Shown piece by piece: positions 1 to 8,286 of a stretch of 64,000 nucleotides of DNA. Under the pieces are notes generated by a model. It had not been told where the DNA came from and searched no databases. It saw only the letters and a program-made list of their open reading frames with translations. A program made the translations under genes and the position numbers. Position 1 is the stretch's first letter; each line of letters begins with the position of its first letter. The DNA comes from Planctomycetota bacterium (lineage in GTDB: Bacteria > Planctomycetota > UBA8742 > UBA2392), in NCBI GenBank assembly GCA_019912315.1, contig JAIOJA010000076.1, positions 1 to 64,000 of the forward strand, written 5' to 3'.

Positions 1-1
1 C

Positions 2-895
2 GAAGAGGCCTGCCTCGAAGCCCTCATCAACGCGCGCTGGCCGGGCGGATTTGCCTGCCCCCGCTGCGCCCACACCAAAGGCTGGCGCCACGCCAACCGC
101 CGCCTGATTGAGTGTGCCGCCTGCGGCCATCAGGCAAGCCCCACGGCCGGCACGCTGCTGCACATGGCCAAGCTTGAGCTGCCCAAACTGTTTCTGCTGT
201 TGTACCTGCTGGTGGCCGAGAAAGACGGCGCCAACACCAAGCAGCTCCAGCGCCAGGTGGGCGTGAACTACAAGACCGCCCGCCTGTGGACCCTCAAGTT
301 CCGCGACATGCTGCACGAGCGCGAACGCGACAAACTCACCGGCCGCGTGGAGATCGACGAGACCATCGTCGGCGGCGACGACGGCACCAGTATCGGCCGC
401 AGGCTGGGCGAGAGACGCAACTATGTCCTGGTCATGGTCGAGGACAGGGGCAAAGCCTGCGGCCGGTTGCGCCTTGAGGCCATCGACGACGCCACGGGCG
501 GCATGCTGCAAACCGTGGTCGAGAGCCGGGTCGAGCAGGGCGCTACAGCGCATACCGACGGGCTCGCCGGTTATCGCGGCCTGGCGGACGCGGGCATCAA
601 GCACAAAGCCGAGGTGATCGGCGACAGCAAGAGGGCCAGCAAACGATTTCCGAAGGTGCACCGTGTGGCCAGCCTGCTGAAGCGGGTGATCCTGGGGACT
701 TTGCAGGGGCGGATCAGCCGTGGCTGGCTGCCGTGGTTGCTGGCAGAGTTCGAGTTCCGGTTCAACCGCAGGCGCTCGGAGAAGCGCCCGCTGCTGTTCG
801 CGAGGGCAATCGAGTTCGGATTGCAGACAAGAGGAAAGACGCGTCGCTACTTCACCGAGAAAGGCACAATGTTCCGCCAAATGGGCCTAACCTGA
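2..895 (+). CDS. IS1595-family DDE transposase, 5' end outside the window
   Basis: The reading frame is open from base 2, so the start lies upstream of the window; the first internal ATG (164) is not the real start. The visible N-terminal part is a zinc ribbon (CPRC at codons 19-22, then CAAC about 20 residues on), typical of IS1595 elements. The ISXO2-like catalytic domain follows: EIDETIVGG (first Asp), AHTDGLAGY (second Asp), and a C-terminal block with HRVASLLKR and EFRFNRRR. The enzyme would move its element by DDE chemistry. No frameshift is seen in the visible part. A deleted relative lies at 63155-63394 on the other strand; both share the last coding residues and the bases just after the stop. 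The terminal inverted repeats could not be delimited. Confidence 0.9.
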   Translation, partial: EEACLEALINARWPGGFACPRCAHTKGWRHANRRLIECAACGHQASPTAGTLLHMAKLELPKLFLLLYLLVAEKDGANTKQLQRQVGVNYKTARLWTLKFRDMLHERERDKLTGRVEIDETIVGGDDGTSIGRRLGERRNYVLVMVEDRGKACGRLRLEAIDDATGGMLQTVVESRVEQGATAHTDGLAGYRGLADAGIKHKAEVIGDSKRASKRFPKVHRVASLLKRVILGTLQGRISRGWLPWLLAEFEFRFNRRRSEKRPLLFARAIEFGLQTRGKTRRYFTEKGTMFRQMGLT

Positions 896-1021
896 AGCTG
901 GTGGTCATGCAATACAAAAGAAGGCGTGCTCGGACGTCGAAACTAACAATGCGTGAGGCTGCTTTTGGATGCCTTGAAATAGGCACTTCTGGCCTTGCCT
1001 GCTGCGATTCCATCCTGCGTA

Positions 1022-2332
1022 CTACTGCGGCTTTTCGAACTGGCTGATATCTTCAGGTTTCATGTACTCGCGGACGTCCTTTATCAGCATGTCCGGGGCG
1101 AGCCAGTCGACTCCCTCGACGTGTTCCAGCGCGGGGGGAACGTAGGTGCACCAGGCCTCTGAGGCCATGTAGTCGCCCGTCACCGCGAACGCCCGGCTTC
1201 GCGCGCCACCGCAGATGTCGCGATAATCGCAGGCCCAGCACTTGCCCTTGAGCTGCGAAAAGTCGCGCATGCGCTTCAGGTGCGGGTTGTTGCGGTAGAT
1301 GTCGACGATCGACTTCTCTTTCACGTTGCCGCACTTGAGTGGCAGAAAACCGCTGGGGTACACCTCGCCGACATGATCGATGAAAATGAACCCGTTGCCG
1401 TCGTTCACCCCGCGACCGGCGCGCCCGATGCTGTCGCCGCGACTCCAGCCACCCGGCTTCATGTCGCGCAGCACCCAGGCGGGGGGCGCATCCGGGTTGC
1501 GATCAGCCAGCGAGCCGCCTTCTTTGCGCGGCTTCATGTATGCACCACTGTCGCCGCTCTTGCCCTGGGCGCGCTGGTGCTGCAAGACGACGCGGCGGTA
1601 GTGCGGCGCGGCGGTAGTCTTCAAATCGAAATCGGCGGCCTTGGCGGTTTCATACAGCTTGTTCAGGGCGATCTCGTATTCTTCCGGCGAGATTTCGTCT
1701 TTCTCTTCGCCGCGCCCGGTGGGTACCAGGAAGAACGCCGCCCACAGCGTGAGGCCCAGCTTCTGCATCAGCGCGCACAGGGCGTCGATGTCGTTCATGT
1801 TCCAGCGGCTGATGGTCGTGTTGATCTGGACGGTCAAGCCTTCGGCCTGGGCGTCTTTGATGGCGCGAATCGTGTGGTCGTAGCTGCCGGGCTGGCGCCG
1901 GAAGTTGTCGTGAATCTCGGCTGTTGACCCGTCAAGGCTGATCGCCATGCGTGTCAGACCGTTGTCTTTCATTTCATGGATGGCTTCGCGTGTAAGCAGC
2001 CCGGTCGCACTGGGTGTGACGGCCACGCGCAACCCGACGGAATCGGCGTACTTGATGTACTCCATCGTGTAGGGCGACTTGATGGGGTCGCCGCCGGTCA
2101 ACACGAACAGCGGCGGCGCCGTGTCGCTGAACTTGCGCAACTCGTCGATCAGGGCAAAGCCCTGCTCGCGCGTCAGCTCATCGGGGTCGCGGTTGGGGAT
2201 GGCCTCCGCGCGGCAATGTACGCAGCGCAAATCGCACGCCCGCGTGACCTCCCAGATGGCGATAAACGGCGCCTTCTCGAAATCAATGTCGAAGAAGTTC
2301 GGTTTGCTGCGATGCTCTTTCGCTTCGGCCAT
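1022..2332 (-). CDS. radical SAM/SPASM domain protein
   Basis: A 436-aa radical SAM enzyme. The cluster motif CDLRCVHC (Cys33, Cys37, Cys40) binds the [4Fe-4S] that cleaves S-adenosylmethionine. LTGGDP follows, and SLDGSTAEIHD lies mid-barrel. The C-terminal region carries a SPASM-type cysteine set (CGNVKEKS, CWACDYRDICGG, a late WCTY) for auxiliary clusters. The overall pattern resembles the family I know as TIGR04053, related to NirJ/AhbD haem-maturation enzymes and peptide-modifying SPASM proteins; the substrate is not known. The ATG at 2332 was chosen because AGAGGT lies just upstream and homology begins there; the 34 earlier codons look like leader. No precursor-peptide gene or haem gene is adjacent, so the role stays open. 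Confidence 0.88.
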   Translation of the reverse strand: MAEAKEHRSKPNFFDIDFEKAPFIAIWEVTRACDLRCVHCRAEAIPNRDPDELTREQGFALIDELRKFSDTAPPLFVLTGGDPIKSPYTMEYIKYADSVGLRVAVTPSATGLLTREAIHEMKDNGLTRMAISLDGSTAEIHDNFRRQPGSYDHTIRAIKDAQAEGLTVQINTTISRWNMNDIDALCALMQKLGLTLWAAFFLVPTGRGEEKDEISPEEYEIALNKLYETAKAADFDLKTTAAPHYRRVVLQHQRAQGKSGDSGAYMKPRKEGGSLADRNPDAPPAWVLRDMKPGGWSRGDSIGRAGRGVNDGNGFIFIDHVGEVYPSGFLPLKCGNVKEKSIVDIYRNNPHLKRMRDFSQLKGKCWACDYRDICGGARSRAFAVTGDYMASEAWCTYVPPALEHVEGVDWLAPDMLIKDVREYMKPEDISQFEKPQ

Positions 2333-2426
2333 GGCTACCTCTAGCCCCGCATGATACCGCACACAACGGCCCGCGCCACGCCCAACAGCCTGTGGACAAC
2401 CCGTTTTGCCGTGTCGGAAACAGGGC

Positions 2427-2570
2427 ATGCTCACCCCCGCCGAACCGGGCTCAGGCTACGTAGCACTCGACTGTGATTCCTGTGGTGGGTCGCTGCGCGT
2501 TGTGCCGGGCAGCGCCGTGTTGCGGTGTTCCCAGTGCGGAGCGCATTTCACAGGCCGCCAGGACGGCTAA
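2427..2570 (+). CDS. small zinc-ribbon ORF, possible N-terminal piece of the next gene
   Basis: A 47-codon ORF starting at ATG 2427 with a full zinc-ribbon cysteine set: CDSC at residues 16-19 and CSQC at 34-37. It overlaps the next ORF by 46 bases in another frame. That ORF begins its recognisable part with a further CDFCGSNH just after this stop codon. The two may be separate overlapping genes, or one multi-ribbon protein split by a frameshift near 2565. The cysteine spacing makes chance unlikely, but no ribosome-binding site stands out. Confidence 0.5.
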   Translation: MLTPAEPGSGYVALDCDSCGGSLRVVPGSAVLRCSQCGAHFTGRQDG

Positions 2571-3379
2571 TTCGCAAGTGTGATTTCTGCGGCAGCAACC
2601 ACGTCCGAGTTCTTCTCAATAAACTGGGGTTTGTTCAGCCCGACGCGGCACTGACACCGCAGCTGAATCAACGAGCCGCGTGCCTGGCGCTGACCAACTA
2701 CATCCCAAAGCAAGCCGAGGTTCACGGTGGCACTCGCAGCGATCGCTCTTATGGCTGGGACATAGAGGGCATCCAGATTCCGATGGGTGGCTACGGTCGG
2801 GAGAGCCTGGTGGGCTGTTATGTGCCGGTCTATGAGTACCAGATACGTTTGAACCTGCGTGCCATTCCGAACGTAAGATTCGACTTGCAGCGCTATGAAC
2901 GCGTGTTGCAGAGACTTCGCATCGTGCGGCAGTACGACGTGAGCGCTTTGACGGGCAACGTGGCGGAAATGCTGCTGGATTACAAGATGATGGAGATGTT
3001 CGACGCGCCTCTGCTCTGCAGCGCACCACTTACCTTCAATCCGGAAGCGAGGGACTCGTCCTGTCCTCAGTGTGGCTATCGGCCGAACCGAATTCGGAAG
3101 GCGACTGAAGGACGCCCTGTCAGGCTGCCGCTGGAGCGTTCGTCATCCAGTTTCGACCGATTGGCCAAGTGGAGTTATGTAAGTGGCGCCCATTCCAAGA
3201 TCTGGGACAAGCTGGCTAACGGTTCTGATCTTGCGACCGCGATAGGGTTGATGTTCGGAATTGGCATTCTATCGGAAGGCTACGGTTCGATCGTGCCGTG
3301 GATCGCAGTAATCAGCCTAGGTTTCGCGGGACTTGCAGGGATGGTCTGTATCTTCTCCCTTTCCATGTTGAAGTCCTGA
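2525..3379 (+). CDS. zinc-ribbon protein with C-terminal membrane segments, unknown function
   Basis: An ORF of up to 284 aa beginning at GTG 2525; the true start is uncertain because the first 17 or so residues overlap the small zinc-ribbon ORF and look non-native. CDFCGSNH lies near the N-terminus and CPQCGYRP around residue 180, suggesting zinc-binding knuckles. Two hydrophobic segments near the C-terminus (about 235-280) predict a membrane anchor with the zinc-binding part on one face. I do not recognise a named family. It converges on the beta-helix gene downstream and shares a strong hairpin terminator with it. Confidence 0.6.
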   Translation: MFPVRSAFHRPPGRLIRKCDFCGSNHVRVLLNKLGFVQPDAALTPQLNQRAACLALTNYIPKQAEVHGGTRSDRSYGWDIEGIQIPMGGYGRESLVGCYVPVYEYQIRLNLRAIPNVRFDLQRYERVLQRLRIVRQYDVSALTGNVAEMLLDYKMMEMFDAPLLCSAPLTFNPEARDSSCPQCGYRPNRIRKATEGRPVRLPLERSSSSFDRLAKWSYVSGAHSKIWDKLANGSDLATAIGLMFGIGILSEGYGSIVPWIAVISLGFAGLAGMVCIFSLSMLKS

Positions 3380-3398
3380 CACTGGCGGAATCGCATCC

Positions 3399-3445
3399 CA
3401 AATGAACAAGGACGGACGCACGTGGCGACCGTCCTTGTTCATTTG
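3399..3445. terminator. bidirectional hairpin terminator with perfect 17-bp stem
   Basis: Arms 3399-3415 and 3429-3445 are perfect inverted repeats around a 13-base loop. It sits between two convergent genes (stop at 3379 on + and at 3453 on -). T-rich and A-rich bases at the outer ends of the stem suit termination in both directions. Confidence 0.85.
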
Positions 3446-3452
3446 AAGCAGT

Positions 3453-5342
3453 TCACACCCGGCGAACGCGCGTGGCGAGGCCAAGCACAGCAAGCAGTGC
3501 GAGCAGCAGCAGCCAGTTAAGCCCGCCTGTACCGGTCGTGCAGCTACCGTCGTCGCCCCCGCCCCCGCCGTTGCCACCACTGCTTGGCGGCACCGCACCG
3601 AACTCAAATGCGCCGATGTCCGGCAAACCGTCTGTCCGGGGTGCTGCGCGCTGGTCGTGGGACGGTGCGTTCAGGGGATCGGCGGCGTCAATTGCAGGAG
3701 AACTCGCACCCAGGGCGTGCGTGGGAGTGCTCCCGCCGTTGTATTGCAGCGAACCCAGCATCGCGTCAACCGGTGAGCCTGTCCCTCCGACGATGGTTCC
3801 GTTGACGCCGTGTACAAACACAACGTCACCGTATTCGCCGATCAGATTGTAGCCGCCGTCCTGGAAGATGCTGCCTGACAGGTCCGGGCCGGTGCCGGTG
3901 TTGGCGGCGACGATGGTAGCTTGCAGCGTCGTCTGCTGCGCGGACGAATGCACGATGCCGGTGCCGGAATTCGCGGTGATGGTCGAGTGAGTGACCGTAA
4001 GGTCCGTACCAAGGTTGTTGATTCCACCTGCGTTCGGCCCGGCTGCCGTGCCTGCCGCGTTTCCGCTGATAGTGCAGTTCGTGATGGCATGCGGGCCGGA
4101 AGGCGTGTGCAGCACAATTCCGCCGCCGGTGTTGTTGTCGATGCAGGATGAACCGCATGTCAGTGCACCGGCCACGACAGTAACCCCGGCGCCGCTGGCG
4201 GCTGTGTTTCCCCAAATCCGCGTGGACTGAATGGAAACGGTACCCGTGCCAGCAGCGTAGATTCCTCCCCCATGCGAAGGCCCGTTCGTGATCGAATTTG
4301 ACCCGCCAGTGGACGTGTTGGATTCTATTTCAGCGCGAATAACAAGGTAATTATTGGCCCCGGCCAAGTAGATCCCGCCGCCAAAACCGTCCCCCCCCTG
4401 GAACGCTGAAGCTGAATCGCCACCCAGCGCTTCAGAACTGGCGACGCGCACCCCCAGTTTGATGTAGCCGGAGTCGGTATCGAAGTACATTCCACCACCG
4501 TACCCGCCTGCGCCGGTCCAGCCACCACCTCCGGCGACTCCCTCAGCGGTGCAGTTCTGGACTAAGACGCTGTTCAGCGTGAATGCTGAGACGTTCGTGC
4601 CAGCCACGCTGGCCAAGCCACCTCCACGCCCAGGAGCGCCGGGCATGGTCCCGCCGCTACCACCATGTGCGTAACAGTTATTGATGTTCGTATATTCAAT
4701 TGTGACGCTGCCTGTGTGGTCGAAGAATAGCCCGCCACCGTCGCCATAGCCTCCCCCGATGCTGCCACTACCGCCCAGCGCCTGGCAGTTGGCGATCTCG
4801 CATCCGGTCATAAAGAATGCAACGCTTGATGTGGACACATGTGCAATTGCGCCGCCGCGCCCGGATGCTCCTGCGCCCGCGCCGAAGTCGTCGGCACCCT
4901 TCGCCACACAATTGGTGATACGGATGTTCGTGAGAGTCAGCGTGCTGCGTGACAGAATCGCACCGCCGGTTTCCGCCCGCCCATTCGACAACGTCATATC
5001 GGTGAGCGTCAAGCCGCTGGACGCCTCGAATATGCGGAGGGATGAAATGGAAGCGTGCCGGGTGATTTCAAGCTGATTCATGCCCGCGCCCTCGATCACC
5101 GTACCCTTGGTAATGATCGGCAAAGGCGACTGCAACTCGATGGCACCAGGGAACGAAATGGATGAACTGAAACGGATGCGAGGGTTCCCAGTTGCAGCCA
5201 ATGCATCGGTCAGGACCTGCCTGAGCGAGCCCGGACCGGAATCGTTCAAGTTGGCGACGTTGTAGTCGGTGTAGGTAACAGGCGGCGCTGCCAGCAACGG
5301 AGAAGCACACACCATTAGCCCAAGAAGGAGTAAGTTGCGCAC
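3453..5342 (-). CDS. secreted right-handed beta-helix protein (choice-of-anchor Q) with C-terminal sorting tag
   Basis: 629 aa. An N-terminal signal peptide ends near ASPLLAA. The DSGPGSLRQ motif follows, which opens many secreted parallel beta-helix proteins. The body is rich in Gly/Asn/Thr repeats with GGGIY-like turns, expected of a pectate-lyase-type solenoid. The end of the solenoid has SPAIDAA and DIGAFEFG, the choice-of-anchor Q signature. The C-terminus is Gly-rich, then one Cys, then GGLNWLLLL, a hydrophobic helix and an Arg cluster, as in C-terminal protein-sorting tags. The start has a clear AAGGAGA site. No catalytic residues are evident, so a surface or adhesin-like role is more likely than an enzyme. 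A paralogue lies just upstream. Confidence 0.88.
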   Translation of the reverse strand: MRNLLLLGLMVCASPLLAAPPVTYTDYNVANLNDSGPGSLRQVLTDALAATGNPRIRFSSSISFPGAIELQSPLPIITKGTVIEGAGMNQLEITRHASISSLRIFEASSGLTLTDMTLSNGRAETGGAILSRSTLTLTNIRITNCVAKGADDFGAGAGASGRGGAIAHVSTSSVAFFMTGCEIANCQALGGSGSIGGGYGDGGGLFFDHTGSVTIEYTNINNCYAHGGSGGTMPGAPGRGGGLASVAGTNVSAFTLNSVLVQNCTAEGVAGGGGWTGAGGYGGGMYFDTDSGYIKLGVRVASSEALGGDSASAFQGGDGFGGGIYLAGANNYLVIRAEIESNTSTGGSNSITNGPSHGGGIYAAGTGTVSIQSTRIWGNTAASGAGVTVVAGALTCGSSCIDNNTGGGIVLHTPSGPHAITNCTISGNAAGTAAGPNAGGINNLGTDLTVTHSTITANSGTGIVHSSAQQTTLQATIVAANTGTGPDLSGSIFQDGGYNLIGEYGDVVFVHGVNGTIVGGTGSPVDAMLGSLQYNGGSTPTHALGASSPAIDAADPLNAPSHDQRAAPRTDGLPDIGAFEFGAVPPSSGGNGGGGGDDGSCTTGTGGLNWLLLLALLAVLGLATRVRRV

Positions 5343-5465
5343 GGTGTCTCCTTAGTCGCAATCGAAGTGAGGTACATTACAAAGCACCTGTCAATGCGCG
5401 AAGCTGTTTCCAAGAGGAGACCACCGCACCGAATGCACCGCAGTAGCTGCTTACATAGAACGCAA

Positions 5466-5492
5466 AAGAGCCCGCCACACCGGCGGGCTCTT
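5466..5492 (-). terminator. intrinsic terminator of the upstream beta-helix gene
   Basis: An 11-bp perfect stem (5466-5476 with 5482-5492) has a 5-base loop and, reading on the minus strand, runs into TTTT. It lies 16 bases past the stop of the gene ending at 5508, so the two paralogues are probably separate transcription units. Confidence 0.88.
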
Positions 5493-5507
5493 GACGTGTC
5501 AACTTGA

Positions 5508-7376
5508 TCATGCACGGCGCAGGCGAATCGCCACGCCGGACAACGCAAGCAGTCCGAGCAGCAGCAGCCAGTTGAACCCGCCGCCATCGCTTGTGCTGCA
5601 ACGGGAGTCGCCCTCACCACCCGCGTTGCCACCGGTATTTGGCGGCGTTGCACCAAACTCGTAACTGCCCGCGTCGGCTATGCCCTGGTCGCGAGGCGCG
5701 TTGCGCTGATCGGTTGTCGGCACGCCTGTGCTGCCGCCCATGTTGATGGCGGGGCTGCCCATTTGCAGGGCGTGCGTCGGGGTCGGTCCGCCGTTTGCGG
5801 CGAGAGTTGCCGCAAGCCCCGGGTTCAGCGGCGTCGCGACGCTGCCTACCTGATTCCCGCTGGTGCCATTCACCGCCAGGGCATCCGGATCCTGAATACC
5901 CACGACACTGAACTGGATGGTCATGCTGTTGCCCGAGTCCAGGTCTGCGGAACTGCCCGGTCCCGTGTTACCGGCAATGATGCACCCGATAACCGTCAGC
6001 GTACCTGCGCCCCGCGCCACGCCACCGACTGTCGCGCTGCTGTTGTTGGTGATGGTACAGAAGCTCAGCTGCAGGACCGCGTTGCCTTGAATGCCACCTG
6101 CTCCAATCGCGCCGCCGTTGTTGCCGCTGAATGTGCTGTTGATGACAACGACTGACGGCGTGCCGATCGCCCACAACCCCGGGCCCGTGCAGTTGCTGAT
6201 GGTGCTACGGAGAATCTGAACATTGTCGCTGCCTTCGTTGTGGATGCCCCCGGCGCTGTCAGGCGAAGCACACTGGTCGATGTGGGACTCGATCAGGTTC
6301 AATACCCAGTAGGCGACAATGCCCCCGCCAAAACCGAAGCCCGTGGAGTTCGCGCTGCACGACTGAATGACCGTCAGGCGCAGCTCAACCGTCACGCTGC
6401 CTGCGGAATCCGCGTGTAGTCCGCCGCCGCCGGATTCGCCACCGGCACCGCCCGTCCCCGGTGTTCCGCCGTTTGTTGAGCAACTCGTGATGGACAGTCG
6501 CAGCGCATCCACGGCGCCTTGCGCACGGATACCGCCACCGTAAGCGCGCCCGCCTTCCGCCGCACCTGTGGTTGTCGCGCCCCCGTTGCAGGTGCAGTTT
6601 TCAAGCACGACATCGTCAAGGTCAAGCAGCGATGTGGCGTGAATCCCGCCGCCGGAGGCAAGCCCGCCGACGCCACTGGTTGTCGTGTCGCCGCCCGTGG
6701 CAGCGCAGGTCAGGATCGAACTGAGAGAAATGCGCGCCGTCCCGTTGGTGATGTACAACGCGCCGCCCATGGCACTTCCGCCGTTGCCAGTGGTGCCATC
6801 GCCGCCCTCAGCCGTGCACCCGGTAATCAGCGAGTTGGTGATCCACAACTCGGCGATAACCGGCGCGTGATACAGGGCGCCACCGCGGCCATCGACACCG
6901 GGCCCGCTGCCGGAACTCGCACCGATGGCGTGACAATTCGAAATCTCAACGTCATTGAGTACCGTGAATCCCTGGCTGTAGATTGCACCGCCGTCCTCCG
7001 CCAGACCGTTGATCAGTTTCATGTGCGAGACGCCGAGATAGTGCGCCAGCCCCGAACGAAAAATGCGGAAGGTATTGGCCCCAGAAATCGTGAGCTGGGT
7101 GCGTCCGGGGCCAATGATTGCGATCCCTTCATCCACCTGTGGCAGCGGAGACAACAACGTCATGATACCCGTCGTGCCGGACTGGAAACGCACCTCGTCG
7201 GCGACCGGAATCATGTTCACGACTTGATTGGGAGTGATGTTTGCGTCAAGGATGGCCTGCCGCAGGCTGCCCGGGCCGGAATCCGCAATGGTTGTCACGG
7301 TAAACTGGTTCTGCGCGGCAAGTGCGCCGCCGCACGCTGCAAATAGCAAAACAAAGATCCATCTGGTCATAGCCAT
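5508..7376 (-). CDS. secreted right-handed beta-helix protein (choice-of-anchor Q), paralogue of the next gene
   Basis: 622 aa from ATG 7376, chosen because AGGAAGAG sits 5-8 bases upstream; an in-frame ATG 21 bases earlier lacks this. The signal peptide ends near GGALAAQ. It has the same layout as the neighbour at 3453-5342: DSGPGSLRQ near the start, a long Gly-rich solenoid, SPAINMG and DAGSYEFG near the end. The C-terminal tag has Cys, GGGFNWLLLL, a hydrophobic helix and RLRRA. The two proteins are clearly tandem duplicates but have diverged in the solenoid. Likely exported and held at the cell surface through the tag. No enzymatic motif was seen. Confidence 0.88.
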   Translation of the reverse strand: MAMTRWIFVLLFAACGGALAAQNQFTVTTIADSGPGSLRQAILDANITPNQVVNMIPVADEVRFQSGTTGIMTLLSPLPQVDEGIAIIGPGRTQLTISGANTFRIFRSGLAHYLGVSHMKLINGLAEDGGAIYSQGFTVLNDVEISNCHAIGASSGSGPGVDGRGGALYHAPVIAELWITNSLITGCTAEGGDGTTGNGGSAMGGALYITNGTARISLSSILTCAATGGDTTTSGVGGLASGGGIHATSLLDLDDVVLENCTCNGGATTTGAAEGGRAYGGGIRAQGAVDALRLSITSCSTNGGTPGTGGAGGESGGGGLHADSAGSVTVELRLTVIQSCSANSTGFGFGGGIVAYWVLNLIESHIDQCASPDSAGGIHNEGSDNVQILRSTISNCTGPGLWAIGTPSVVVINSTFSGNNGGAIGAGGIQGNAVLQLSFCTITNNSSATVGGVARGAGTLTVIGCIIAGNTGPGSSADLDSGNSMTIQFSVVGIQDPDALAVNGTSGNQVGSVATPLNPGLAATLAANGGPTPTHALQMGSPAINMGGSTGVPTTDQRNAPRDQGIADAGSYEFGATPPNTGGNAGGEGDSRCSTSDGGGFNWLLLLGLLALSGVAIRLRRA

Positions 7377-7580
7377 GGGTTCTCTTCCTTCCACCATAAT
7401 CCGGGGACCTATCAGTCCCGACGTGAGCGATCCGGCGTCGAATTCTAACTGAATGCGATTGTAGAAGCAGGGCTGGGAATTTCAGCACATATCGAGGCAC
7501 CGTCCGGGCCGCGCAATGAGTGGCATGACAAGGCGGAAGACAGCAGAAGCGGCCCCGGCAAACGCCAAGGCCGCTTCAGT

Positions 7581-7669
7581 TGGTGCCGGGAGTGGGACTT
7601 GAACCCACACGTTCCCTAGAGAACTGCGGATTTTGAATCCGCCGCGTCTGCCAATTCCGCCATCCCGGC
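7581..7669 (-). tRNA. tRNA-Leu, anticodon CAA
   Basis: On the minus strand the sequence folds as a class II tRNA. The 7-bp acceptor stem is GCCGGGA paired with TCCCGGC. The D arm is GGCGGAATTGGCAGACGC, the anticodon loop TTCAAAA (anticodon CAA), then a long variable arm and a GTTCAAGTC T-loop. The 3' CCA is encoded. The long variable arm and anticodon give leucine. Confidence 0.95.
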
Positions 7670-7734
7670 GCGGGCGCAATAATCGATAGTCAATGTTCAA
7701 TGGTCAATGGGCGGTCTGGTGCGTGATCTTTATT

Positions 7735-7782
7735 GCCGCGAAAGCGCCAAAGGGCTTTTCCTTCTTCATGCGGTTTCGCGGC
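7735..7782. repeat. inverted repeat between arfB and tRNA-Leu
   Basis: GCCGCGAAA (7735-7743) pairs with TTTCGCGGC (7774-7782) across a 30-base loop. It lies just past the arfB stop and could act in termination, though there is no T-run on the arfB strand. Confidence 0.4.
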
Positions 7783-7790
7783 TCAAGCAG

Positions 7791-8204
7791 CTAGAAGTCC
7801 ACTTTCTTGCGCAACTGCTTCTTCTTCGAGTGCTGCTCGCGCTTCACCCTGCGCCGCTTGCGTGAGCCTTTGCTGGGCTTGGTGGGGATGCGCCGCTTTG
7901 GCGGTTTGGCCACTGCCAGCAGCATTTCCCTTAAACGCTCAAGCACGATCTCGCGGTTGCGGTGCTGGCTGCGCGACTCATCGCTGTCGATGACGAGTTC
8001 GCCTTCATCATTGATGCGTGTGTGATACTGCTTGAGAAACCGCGCCTTCACGGCATCCGACACGCCGGGCGACTCCCCCACCTTCCAGTGCAGGATCACC
8101 TTGCTGCTGGTCTTATTGACGTGCTGCCCCCCGGGCCCGCCACTGCGGGCGAACGAGAGCCTCAGCTCGGAATCTTCTACACAGATGTTCGGCGCGACTT
8201 CCAT
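7791..8204 (-). CDS. arfB: alternative ribosome-rescue factor ArfB (YaeJ-type peptidyl-tRNA hydrolase)
   Basis: 137 aa. The catalytic GGQ motif is at residues 25-27 within SGGPGGQHVNK, the hallmark of class-I release-factor-like hydrolases. The length and lack of a codon-recognition domain fit ArfB. The C-terminal tail is strongly basic (RKRRRVKREQ onward), which in ArfB enters the empty mRNA channel of stalled ribosomes. It would hydrolyse peptidyl-tRNA on non-stop ribosomes. RqcH, which acts on stalled 50S subunits, is also in this window at 19090-20583. The ribosome-binding site before ATG 8204 is weak. A perfect hairpin separates it from the upstream gene, so it probably has its own promoter. 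Confidence 0.93.
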   Translation of the reverse strand: MEVAPNICVEDSELRLSFARSGGPGGQHVNKTSSKVILHWKVGESPGVSDAVKARFLKQYHTRINDEGELVIDSDESRSQHRNREIVLERLREMLLAVAKPPKRRIPTKPSKGSRKRRRVKREQHSKKKQLRKKVDF

Positions 8205-8234
8205 GAAGGTCTAACGTGCCGCGGTTGCGGGTAG

Positions 8235-8269
8235 GTCGGGAATCGGCAAAGCTATCACCGATTCCCGAC
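8235..8269 (-). terminator. hairpin downstream of the beta-repeat protein gene
   Basis: A perfect 12-bp stem (8235-8246 with 8258-8269) with an 11-base loop, 18 bases past the stop at 8287. No T-run follows on the minus strand, so it may be a weak or protein-assisted terminator. Confidence 0.6.
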
Positions 8270-8286
8270 ACTCATTTCCCCGCCAT

